Source of the DNA: SMYC01 sp965197495
GTDB lineage: Bacteria > Acidobacteriota > Vicinamibacteria > Marinacidobacterales > SMYC01
Direction of reading: 5' to 3'
Length of the DNA: 64,000 nucleotides
NCBI GenBank assembly: GCA_965197495.1
Contig: OZ240210.1
Span: 2,108,001-2,172,000 of the forward strand
Notes under the pieces: generated by a model
Told to the model about the DNA's origin: nothing
Databases searched by the model: none
The model's input: only the letters and a program-made list of their open reading frames with translations
In this document: one piece after another, positions 1 to 7,556 of the stretch
Position numbering within the stretch: the stretch's first letter is position 1
Layout of the letters: each line of letters opens with the position of its first letter
Program-made: the position numbers and the translations under genes

Positions 1-696
1 CTGGACAAGATAGGCCCGATGTGCCGCACCGTGGAAGGTTGCGCCATCGTGCTCCATGCCATCGCGGGTGCGGACGGTAGGGATCTGGCCGTAGTCGACG
101 ATGTGCCGTTCAACTGGGATGCAAGCATGGCGCCTCGCGATCTGCGGATTGGCTACTTCGAAACAGCGTTCGATGAAGATCAGCCGAGCGAGAACGAGGA
201 AAGCAAGACGAACGCACGACGGAGCCTCGAGACGCTCCGCGCCATGGGCTATGAGCTCCGCGGCGTCAAGCTTCCTCGGAGCCGCTTGACCTACTTCATC
301 GAGTACGTGGAGCGAGCGACAGGTTTCGACGAATTTGCTCGCGAGCGTCGCGATCGTGATCTCCGCCGGCAGCGTCACCGTGGCGAGTTGCGAGCATCGC
401 ACCTCGTGCCCGCCGTCGAGTACCTGCAGGCGAACCGCATCCGCCGATTGTTGATGGAGGAAACGGCAAGAATATTCGAAGACGTGGACGTCATCGTCGC
501 ACCTTGGCGTTCGATCAACCCATTGACGAGCATGACCGGGCATCCGGTCGTCACCATCCCAAACGGTTTCACCGACCGGGACACGCCGACCGGTATCGCG
601 CTCGTCGGTCAAATCTACGGTGAGGAAAAACTCTTGACCGTCGCGAAAGCGCTGCAGGACGAAACGCCGTTTCATCAACGTCATCCGAGTCTTTGA
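1..696 (+). CDS. Amidase signature family protein, 3' part
   Basis: The reading frame is open from base 1, so the 5' part (Lys and both catalytic Ser) lies outside the window. The first visible residues, LDKIGPMCRTVEGCA, match the post-catalytic 'D.GPM.R.V.D.A' block of amidase-signature enzymes (GatA-like amide hydrolases). The C-terminus carries the usual 'GHPVVTIPNGF...TPTGIALVGQIYGEEKLL' end block and finishes naturally with TGA. The ATG at 19 is internal, not the true start. The last 38 codons plus 24 bp are repeated at 2716-2854. A second, unrelated-length amidase sits on the other strand at 7557-9149. The substrate cannot be told from this half. Confidence 0.88.
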   Translation: MDKIGPMCRTVEGCAIVLHAIAGADGRDLAVVDDVPFNWDASMAPRDLRIGYFETAFDEDQPSENEESKTNARRSLETLRAMGYELRGVKLPRSRLTYFIEYVERATGFDEFARERRDRDLRRQRHRGELRASHLVPAVEYLQANRIRRLLMEETARIFEDVDVIVAPWRSINPLTSMTGHPVVTIPNGFTDRDTPTGIALVGQIYGEEKLLTVAKALQDETPFHQRHPSL

Positions 697-815
697 CGAG
701 ACTCACCAGTTGACACGAAACGCCTTTGGTTCGCGCTTCGGTAGATAGATCGGCCCGCCCCGCTTGCTCCAAGCGCGTGAAACTTCCTATCATTCGCCAG
801 GAGAGTGAACCCATC

Positions 816-1981
816 ATGACACGTCGATGTCTGGTCATTATCGCTTTACTCGGTACGGCAGCCCTGGCCGTTGCTAAGGATGATCCGTCGGAAAAACCGG
901 AAGGCTTGACGCTCGTTCCCGAGCGCACGGTGGCGTTCGAGACCGAGGAAGGGACCTACATGAACCTGGACGTCTCGCCCGATGGGAGCACGATCGTGTT
1001 CGATCTGCTTGGCGACCTGTACTCGGTTCCTGTCACTGGAGGGCAAGCTACGCGCCTCACGAGCGGGATGGCGTACGACATCCAGCCTGTTTTCTCGCCC
1101 GACGGAACCGAGATTGCCTTTGTTTCCGACCAAAGCGGAAGCGATAACATTTGCATGGTGCGTCACTACAAACAACTCGGCACCAATGTCATCAAGCAGT
1201 ACATGCAACCCCATCGACGGCAGAGGCAGTGGGTGATTCAAGCAGCGCGGGAAGAGGGGATGAACGTCACTAACGAGGGCGGTGGCGACTTTCGACTCGA
1301 CTTGACGATGGCGCTCGACGGCTATACCGGCTTCGAGCACTCGCTTCCCCTGGCGAACGTGTACGGCGACGCCGTGAAGCTTCTCGCTGAATCGAAGACC
1401 TGGTATACCCCGACGCTCGTCGTCTCGTATGGAGGTCCCACGGCCGAGTGGTACTTCTACCAGAACACCGAGGTCCACGACGACGAGAAGCTCCGTCGCT
1501 TTACTCCCCACGAGATCATCGATCGCCGCACACGTCGCGGCCGCCACTATGCGGACGAAGAGTTCCACTTCCGCGCCGTATCCGAGATTGCAGCAAGGGT
1601 GCTGCAGGCGGGCGGGAATGTGGCCCTCGGAGCCCACGGAGAGGAGCAAGGCATCTGCGCGCACTGGGAGCTCTGGGCGCTCCAAATGGGAGGACTGTCG
1701 AATTACGACACCCTTCGAACAGCGACGACGTAGCCGCAGCCGGACTCGGGATGCAGTCCGATTTGGGGCAACTGAGCGAAGGCATGCTCGCCGATCTCAT
1801 CGTGCTCGATGAGAATCCACTCGATGACATCCGCAACACCAACACGGTTCGCTACGTGATGAAAAACGGTGAGCTCTTCGACGCAGACACACTCGACATG
1901 ATCTGGCCAGAGGAAAAGAAGCTACCGCCTTTTCTCTACCGGGACTACGGCCCGCCTTCGACGACGGAGCATCGACGATGA
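816..1981 (+). pseudogene. TolB-propeller/amidohydrolase fusion protein, internally collapsed
   Basis: The start at 816 has an AGGAG 12 nt upstream and encodes a signal peptide (MTRRCLVIIALLGTAALAVA), then two PD40/TolB-like blades (DVSPDGSTIVF, VFSPDGTEIAFVSD). After about residue 110 the protein jumps in frame straight into the C-terminal metal-dependent amidohydrolase domain (NEGGGDFRLDLTMALDG...). Acidobacterial members of this family are about 1,000-1,100 residues, so several hundred residues are missing. Around 1715-1735 the frame is lost, and the C-terminal block LADLIVLDENPLDDIRNT continues in another frame to 1981. The full family is exported and may act as an imidazolonepropionase/prolidase-like hydrolase. 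This copy should be inactive. Confidence 0.82.
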
Positions 1982-2093
1982 TGTTTTTGCTCAAGAGCTA
2001 ACGGGCACAAGCCTTCAAGCCACGCTCGACGGAGGGGCTCGATAAGTTGGACATATTCACCAAGTTACGACAATAATATGGTACCGAGACGCG

Positions 2094-2375
2094 ATGACCA
2101 GGAAAACATCCATCAAGCCGATCACTTACATGAAAACGAACGCGGCGGATATTCTGGCTGCGGTTTCTCAAACGCGCCAACCAATCATCATCACCCACAA
2201 CGGTGAAGGTAAAATGGTGATTCAAGATATCGAGTCCTACCAATCTGCCAAAGAAACCATAGCCATGTTGAAGCTGGCCGCTCTAGGCCGGAAATCTGTA
2301 GAACGCGGAAGAGTCAAGCCTGCCCGCAAGGCATTCGAAAACATAGAGAGAAACCGCAAGAAGCGGCGTGGCTGA
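2094..2375 (+). CDS. Phd/YefM-family antitoxin
   Basis: A 93-residue protein with the Phd/YefM layout: an N-terminal DNA-binding part (ITYMKTNAADILAAV, TRQPIIITHNGEGKMVIQDIESYQ) and a basic, helical C-terminus that should bind the toxin. It would neutralise the downstream RelE/ParE-like protein and repress its own promoter. The last 8 bp overlap the toxin start, which indicates translational coupling. An AT-rich stretch upstream (TTGGACA near 2047, TAATAT near 2074) could be its promoter, with arms CATATT/AATATG at 2052 and 2075, but the spacing is poor. Codon use is less GC-biased than neighbours, which fits a mobile module. Confidence 0.88.
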   Translation: MTRKTSIKPITYMKTNAADILAAVSQTRQPIIITHNGEGKMVIQDIESYQSAKETIAMLKLAALGRKSVERGRVKPARKAFENIERNRKKRRG

Positions 2376-2694
2376 CGACGAAGTCCTCCTCACGGCCGAC
2401 GCGCAAACCGACCTCGAGGAAATTACCGACTACATCGAACATCACGACTCGCCGGAACGCGCGGATTACGTGTACGACCGCATCAAAGAAACGATTCTCA
2501 AGCTCGAAGCGTTTCCCGAGCGAGGGCGTATCGTGCCTGAGCTCCGAGACGTCGCCGTCAGAGAGTTTCGTGAAGTGCTATTCAAACCCTACCGAATCCT
2601 ATACTTCGTTTCCGAAACACGAGTCTACGTTCACTGTATTTTCGATGGCCGCCGCGACGTCGAGGATGTCCTGAGTCGACGCTTCCTGCGTTGA
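2368..2694 (+). CDS. RelE/ParE-family toxin
   Basis: A 108-residue protein starting at GTG 2368 inside the end of the antitoxin gene. The pattern LTADAQTDLEEITDYIEHHDSPERADYVYDRI, then FPERGRIVPELR, REFREVLFKPYRILYFV and VYVHCIFDGRRDVEDVLSRRF is the standard ParE/RelE plasmid-stabilisation fold. Members either cleave mRNA on the ribosome (RelE) or poison gyrase (ParE); the sequence alone does not say which. It is full length with no internal stop, so the pair looks functional. It ends just before a duplicated amidase 3' fragment (2716), so this module lies between the two copies of that repeat. Confidence 0.88.
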   Translation: MADDEVLLTADAQTDLEEITDYIEHHDSPERADYVYDRIKETILKLEAFPERGRIVPELRDVAVREFREVLFKPYRILYFVSETRVYVHCIFDGRRDVEDVLSRRFLR

Positions 2695-2715
2695 CTCTTC
2701 GATTGTTACGAGAGA

Positions 2716-2854
2716 ACGCCGACCGGTATCGCGCTCGTCGGCCAAATCTACGGCGAGGAAAAGCTCTTGACCATCGCGAAAGCGCTGCAGGACGAAACGC
2801 CGTTTCATCAACGTCATCCGAGTCTTTGACGAGACTCACCTAGTTGACACGAAA
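2716..2854 (+). repeat. Second copy of the amidase 3' end (direct repeat of 583-720)
   Basis: These 139 bp repeat 583-720 with a handful of substitutions and one inserted T. The copied part covers the last 38 codons of the amidase (stop here at 2827-2829) and 24 bp after the stop. No start precedes it, so it is a gene remnant. The two copies bracket the collapsed amidohydrolase and the toxin-antitoxin pair. Confidence 0.9.
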
Positions 2855-2879
2855 GGCCCCTGAAGGCTAGAAGCGTCCG

Positions 2880-3567
2880 ATGCGGACGCGCTATTTTTGC
2901 TTGTTCCTTTTGTTACCCCTCTTCATCCTCACGTTGACGGGCTGCGAGCCGATCCCGTCGGTTCCCGAGCCGGCGGAGCCGATTGCCGGAACGGCCGACG
3001 CCGCGCCCGTTGTCGAGACGGCCAAGCTGGCGAGTGAGCTGGAATGGAGCCTGGAGATCGCGCAACAACTCGTCGCGCTCCCCCTCTCCTGTATCGACCG
3101 CCCGCACAAACAGTCGCAGCGACGCTCTTATCTCTACGAGACCACCCGTAGCCTGAAACCACGCTACGAGGACACGCTCGCTTTCTATGGCTGTACCGAT
3201 TGGCATTCCGCCGTGAACTCCACATGGGCGATGGTGAGAGTGCTGAAAGACTTTCCCGATGCCCCGCTCGGCGGTCTCATCCGCGAGAAACTCGAGCATC
3301 ATCTTTCGTCCAAAAGCCTCGAAGGAGAGCTCGGCTTTTTCAGGGAAGAGGCTTCACCCGGATTCGAGCGTCCCTACGGGTGGGCATGGTTGATGAGGCT
3401 CTATGTGGAGCTCGCGAGCTTTCGTGATGACGATGCGGAACGATGGGCTACACACCTGGCTCCCGTAGCCGCGCACCTGGCCGAGAAGAGTGTCGAATAT
3501 CTGTCGCACATGCCCGGGCCGATTCGTGTGGGAACGCACGAGAATTCGGCCTTCGCTTTGCTCTATA
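2880..3567 (+). pseudogene. DUF2891 lipoprotein, 5' part (split by IS)
   Basis: Begins with a lipoprotein signal (LFILTLTGC lipobox, Cys near residue 22), a Pro/Ala-rich spacer, and then the DUF2891 helical domain (LVALPLSCIDRPHKQSQ..., FYGCTDWHSAVNSTWAMVR). The reading is cut at the target duplication TCTATA (3562-3567) where an IS1634-family element enters. The rest lies at 5776-6383. Joining the two parts across a single TCTATA gives 430 codons in one frame with ...NSAFALLYMLEYADVV..., so the gene was intact before insertion. The native protein is probably an outer or inner membrane-anchored alpha/alpha-barrel protein of unknown activity. Confidence 0.85.
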
Positions 3568-5775
3568 CTGAAGCTCCTGGCTGAAAAAGCCAAGATCCGG
3601 TGTTGATCCAATGAGATAGTTGGAATCAATGGTGCTGGCTTCTGTCTACACGGTGATACCTTTGAGCAGGTCGTAGGCTCTCTGCTGTTTCGAGTCCGGA
3701 GTTGTCGTGACATCGAAGGTGGGCTCGTCGGGTCCGGCTTCCGGTCGCCGACATTTGTTTCGGACGATGTTGCTGAGAAGGCGCAGCAGCGTGCGGAAGC
3801 TGGAAGCTCGACTCCCATCGTCAAGCTTCTTGGTTTGTATCTTGCGCAGGGCGGCCTCGGAGCGCTTCGCCGGAGCAACCGGGTCACGCTGGCCTTCGCC
3901 TGCTGGTCCTCGTCAGAGAATAGCAGCGGCCGCCAAGCCTCCATCATGTGCCACAGGACGTAGTAGGCCAGCATGCACAAGAAGACGTGCGCCCGGACTC
4001 GGTTTTCGCGCCGGTGACGAATCGGCCGCACCTTTAGGTCCATGCTCTTGAAGGAACGAAACGCCCTCTCGACCTGGGTCAGCAACTTGTAGCTGCGCAC
4101 TGTGTCGTCGGTTTTCATCCGCTGCTCAGCAAGACTGGTGCGGATCACGTAGATGCCGTCAAGGGCAGCTTCCGCAGTGACCTTTGTGTCGTCGATTTCG
4201 AAGCTAAAGCTGTCGTCGCGAATGTCCAGCTTGAAGTGCTTGCCGACTTTGTACTTGTTGAGAACTCTGCCTACCCGCACACCGATTTTATCTTTACCAT
4301 GCAGCTGACCCCGCCCGATCCGTTGGCGAATCCCTCCGAACTGCTTAGCGATCGTCCCCATGTGTCGCTTCCACCGCTGGAGCCGTTTGTTGGCGAGCTC
4401 AGAGTTGCCGTTGGCGAGGCGCGAGGCGTCGGCATCCATCGTTGTCTCGTCTAGCTCGAAGTCGAAACCGTCGTCACGGATGTCGAGCCTGTAGTACCTG
4501 CCGACCTTGTACTTGTTGAGGAGCTTTTTCACTGCAGCACGGATGTCCTCCTTGCCCTGCAAACGGCGCCGCTCGACCATCCGACAAACTTTCTCCAGCT
4601 CCTTGCAGGTCGCTTCGAGCAGAGCACGGCGCTTGTGACGCCGCCTCTCGGCCAGCTCCGGATTGCGACAAGCGACCAGCCTCTCGTTGGGGAAATCCGG
4701 GTGCGTCACCTCAAACAGATTCCGCTCGTCGAATAGCCCCATCTGGAGCACCCCATCGTTGATGAGCTTGCGAATCGGTTCGGGACGCAGAGCGGTAATC
4801 CAGTCGACACCGTCCATCTCCCGCAACTCGTCGATCTGGGTCTGGGTGATCATTCCGCGGTCGCCCACCATCACAAACTGCTCGATGCCGAAGCGCTCTT
4901 GCACCTTTTCTACCTGAGGCAACAGCGTTTTGGGATCGCCCGTGTTGCCCTCAAAGACCGATACCGACACGGGGATGCCGCGTTCGTTGGTCAGCAGACC
5001 GTAGTTGATCTGCAGCTTGCCTTTCTTGCCGTCACGGTCGTATCCGAGGCGGGCGATCGGACAACTCACACCCTCGAAGTAGCTTGAGGTTAGGTCATAG
5101 AGCGCCAGGCCGTCGTTTTGGAGATGGCGCGCCGCGAGTTTTTTTTCGATGACCTCCTGGCGTTTGAGAACCCAGTCCATGGCGGCATAGAGATCGTCTT
5201 CGCGGGCATCGCTCACCCCCAGGATTTCGGGCAGTGTGGTTGTGTGCCACCACTGGCTAGTCGCCAGCTTCGACTGCGGTTCGAGGATCCGGGCGACTAC
5301 CATGGCCACGACCAAATCCCGCTCTGGTGAGTGTCGAGAACCAACGAGCTTTTCGAAACCGAGCTGTCTCATGGCGCTGAGCACCGCGTCGACGTGGCCA
5401 TGGTGCCGGGAGCCGTTCTCGACGATTTTGAAGGCGACTTCAACCGAGACGAGCTTTTCCCCTTTGAGAATGCGTCGGATGGCGTCGACTGCGTCCATGG
5501 GCAATTTGGACAAGTTAGCGAGCGTGCGCTTGCGGACGTTTCCGCCCACCCGATAGGACTCACGCAGCAGGACCGCGGGGGTAGAGTTGCGATTGGGGCT
5601 GATGTGGATATGCATGCCCACCATAGTATCCTATGTGTCAATATATATCAAACCATAAAAGGCTTTAGACATGCCTACATATTGCATCCCAAAATTAGCC
5701 TCTCGGCGTCCCTAAAGACGCGTAATCATTGGGGATTCACACTGTCAGTGGGTTCATTCGACCAAGGAACTTCAG
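3568..5775 (-). mobile_element. IS-A copy 1, IS1634-family insertion sequence (2,208 bp)
   Basis: Both ends are visible: the left end starts CTGAAGCTCCTGGCT and the right end, read inward, starts CTGAAGTTCCTTGGT. These are imperfect terminal inverted repeats. A 6-bp target duplication TCTATA flanks it (3562-3567 and 5776-5781), as expected for IS1634-type elements. It carries one transposase gene on the minus strand. The same element occurs at 32789-36945 (with a nested element) and as a 3' piece at 60624-61293. Confidence 0.93.
3646..5624 (-). pseudogene. IS1634-family transposase (IS-A copy 1), frameshifted
   Basis: DDE transposase. The likely catalytic residues sit in YDLTSSYFEG (first Asp), MVGDRGMIT (second Asp) and VERAFRSFKSMDLKVRP (Glu). 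Compared with the copies at 32867-36803 and 60624-61215, one base is missing near 3890 (GCTGGCC against GCTCGGCC), so after FSDEDQQAKA the frame is wrong and reading runs on past the element. Without the loss it would be 659 residues. The protein contains an internal duplication of an about 67-residue module (NKYKVGR.YRLDIRDDGFDFE near residue 375 and NKYKVGKHFKLDIRDDSFSFE near residue 460) that the related IS-B transposase has only once. A product truncated in its C-terminal accessory part might still be made. Confidence 0.88.
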
Positions 5776-6383
5776 TCTATATGCTCGAATATGCCGATGT
5801 CGTCGGCGATGCGAATCTAAAGACCGCCGTTGCCACCCGCGCCCACGAGTTCTTCGAGGATGACGTCGAGTGCCCGGTGCGTTACGAGCCGTCGGGCTCG
5901 GACTTTCTGTCACCCTGTCTCGCTGAAGCGGCGCTCATGGGCCGCCTCCTGCCACAAGAGGCTTTCGTCGCGTGGCTCGACGATTTTCTTCCACCGCCGG
6001 ACTCCGAATCTTTCTCGCCGATGCGAGAGCCGGTCGTGATCGAAGCGCGTGCGCTGCCGGTCGAAGTGGACATCGAAGAGCCAGTGGAAGCGGAGCCAGC
6101 GAGCCCAGGGCCCACGGCGGAAACGGAAGTGGTCGACAGCGATCGGGAAGACGCGACACGCCTCGTCGGCGCCAAATCGCATCTCATCGGATTGTCCTTC
6201 GTGCGCGCTGCCGCTTTGAAGCGGCTCGCCGCAGCACTGCCTCCGGGGGATCGTCGTCGGGCGGCCTACACATCCTTTGCCCGCCTGCAAGGAAAGCGAG
6301 GATTCGAAACGATGTACGAAGCGGACTACTCGGGAACCCATTGGCTGGCGAGCTTCGCCGTCGATATGCTCACAGCACCCTGA
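5776..6383 (+). pseudogene. DUF2891 lipoprotein, 3' part (split by IS)
   Basis: Continuation of the gene at 2880-3567 after the second TCTATA. It encodes MLEYADVVGDANLKTAVATRA..., a conserved CPVRYEPSGSDFLSPCLAEAALM block typical of DUF2891, an acidic linker (EEPVEAEPASPGP...), and the family's C-terminal GTHWLASFAVDMLT. It ends at TGA 6381-6383. The last codons and stop lie inside the direct repeat that starts at 6368. Conserved Cys, Glu and His residues are retained, so the break is recent. Confidence 0.83.
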
Positions 6384-6474
6384 CGGATCCAGAACGGGTT
6401 ACGGCGACGCGCTTGCAAGGGGAGGCGTGAGCGGCGGCGGCTTGCGCAGGATTCGTAAGAGCGTCCGCGGCGAT
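6368..6474 (+). repeat. Internally deleted copy of the amidase 3' region (direct repeat of 7526-7604 and 7795-7820)
   Basis: Bases 6368-6446 match 7526-7604 with one mismatch. Bases 6449-6474 match 7795-7820 exactly. The copy therefore lacks the 190 bp (7605-7794) that separate these blocks in the amidase gene at 7557-9149. It contains the last codons of the DUF2891 gene and the antisense of the amidase C-terminus. Together with 7526 it brackets the nucleotidyltransferase module. Confidence 0.9.
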
Positions 6475-6520
6475 AAGGGCGGTTCACAACCAAAGTCCTG
6501 CCACGCTGAGCTTTGTTTTT

Positions 6521-6733
6521 TTATGCGGGGGAAGTGGGTAGGAGCTCTTCAGGGTGGAGTGACAAGTACTCCCTCACCTCGAGATTCATTCGATCGATTT
6601 CCGCAAGATAGCCGGACGCGGCGAGACGGTAGTTCTCTGGATTGGTTTCCTTCTGGCGCAACTCTGTGACCTGGTGACGAAAGGAGTCAATCCTCTCCAA
6701 CGTTGTCTTCAATTCAGTATCATTTGCAATCAT
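6521..6733 (-). CDS. Small helical protein, possible antitoxin of the nucleotidyltransferase module
   Basis: A 70-residue protein starting at ATG 6733 that overlaps the upstream nucleotidyltransferase stop by 4 bp (ATGA). It is almost all predicted helix and charged (MIANDTELKTTLERIDSFRHQ..., ending in a long heptad-like stretch LAEIDRMNLEVREYL). The start 'MIANDTELKTTLERIDSFR' resembles the N-terminal arm of HTH antitoxins of the 'MIxNERQYRITKAQ' type, but no HTH follows. I infer a partner or neutraliser of the enzyme from position and coupling only. An alternative start upstream (6784) would lie within the enzyme gene. Confidence 0.6.
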   Translation of the reverse strand: MIANDTELKTTLERIDSFRHQVTELRQKETNPENYRLAASGYLAEIDRMNLEVREYLSLHPEELLPTSPA

Positions 6734-7167
6734 GGAATCACCTCGACGATTCCTCGCAAGGTTCCATCGCGTTTGACCTGCCATCGCGCGATAAATTCAT
6801 CTTCTCCGCCCAGTGCCGCGAGTCTCCTAACCCAGAAAACACTTGAGCCGAACACCGATTGTGCCACCGCATGGTCGAAAAGTAACGCCACCTCACCGGT
6901 CAAATCCGAAACTTCGAATTCATCGTCCATCAACATGATGACGTCCACGTCGTTAGGCTCCGGCTTCGCGGTCACGAACGAGCCGAAGATGACAAAACGC
7001 GCCAAATGGCCCGTGGAGAAAACCAAATCGTAGATTCGGCGAAGTCGCCCGTTCATGCGCTTACGAGCTGTGGGCTCACTCCCGAATCGAGCCTCCACCT
7101 CCTCCAGTCTCGCAGTATGAACTCCCGGAGGCAAGTCCCCAGACTCGACGAAATCAGGAATCGCCAT
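6730..7167 (-). CDS. DUF6932-type nucleotidyltransferase
   Basis: A 145-residue protein. The start MAIPDFVESGDLPPGVHTARLEEVEARFG matches the 'F...G.LPPG.H.a...E...RFG' opening of DUF6932 proteins. The centre carries a minimal nucleotidyltransferase signature, FVIFGSFVTAKPEPNDVDVIMLM (GS then D-x-D), and a short helical C-terminus. Proteins of this size often act as toxins or anti-phage factors that transfer a nucleotide to tRNA or to a partner, but substrate use cannot be read here. It is translationally coupled to the small gene at 6521-6733. A perfect TATAAT lies 7-12 bases upstream of the ATG, so the mRNA could be leaderless. The module sits between two copies of a 79-bp repeat. Confidence 0.75.
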   Translation of the reverse strand: MAIPDFVESGDLPPGVHTARLEEVEARFGSEPTARKRMNGRLRRIYDLVFSTGHLARFVIFGSFVTAKPEPNDVDVIMLMDDEFEVSDLTGEVALLFDHAVAQSVFGSSVFWVRRLAALGGEDEFIARWQVKRDGTLRGIVEVIP

Positions 7168-7173
7168 GCCGCG

Positions 7174-7179
7174 ATTATA
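7174..7179 (-). promoter_or_regulatory. Putative -10 box of the nucleotidyltransferase module
   Basis: TATAAT on the minus strand, ending 7 bases before the ATG at 7167. A transcript starting 6-8 nt later would begin at or next to the start codon (leaderless). No convincing -35 box is seen about 17 bp upstream. Confidence 0.4.
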
Positions 7180-7525
7180 CAGCTGTCATTTCGCCGGCGG
7201 TCTCCATGCCACGCCCGATGCTCAGACCAGCTCCGCCGGCAGGTTGAGCTCCTGCGTTGTCACTGCAACTTCGTCTCGGCCGCACAGAGCTTTGAAGTTC
7301 GGGCGAGAGACCAAGACGCCAGCAATGCAGGCGCTCTTGGTGAGCAAGCCATTGACCTTGAGCGATAACTTCACCGCAGGCGTGTCTCTCCACGTCTTGT
7401 GACGATCGTGCGCGTCTCTGGTACCGTCCAGCCCACTGAATCTGACGCAGCCGAGCCGCCGACGATGTCCACGATCAAAGAGCAGCTGCCTGATCAAGAG
7501 CGAATGGCGCAAGCACCCGTGATAG
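7180..7525. other. No recognisable gene
   Basis: Roughly 350 bp between the nucleotidyltransferase promoter and the 7526 repeat. Open frames on both strands exist (for example 7222-7512 minus), but none has a recognisable domain, a good ribosome binding site or a conserved start. A short stretch translating on the minus strand as VNGLLTKSACIAGVLVS could be a remnant. I do not assign a function. Confidence 0.4.
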
Positions 7526-7556
7526 GCTCACAGCACCCTGACGGATCCAGAACGGG

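Noticed and set aside
7222..7512. Small ORF between nucleotidyltransferase and amidase
   Set aside because: Open on the minus strand but without ribosome binding site or family, and competing frames are open as well.
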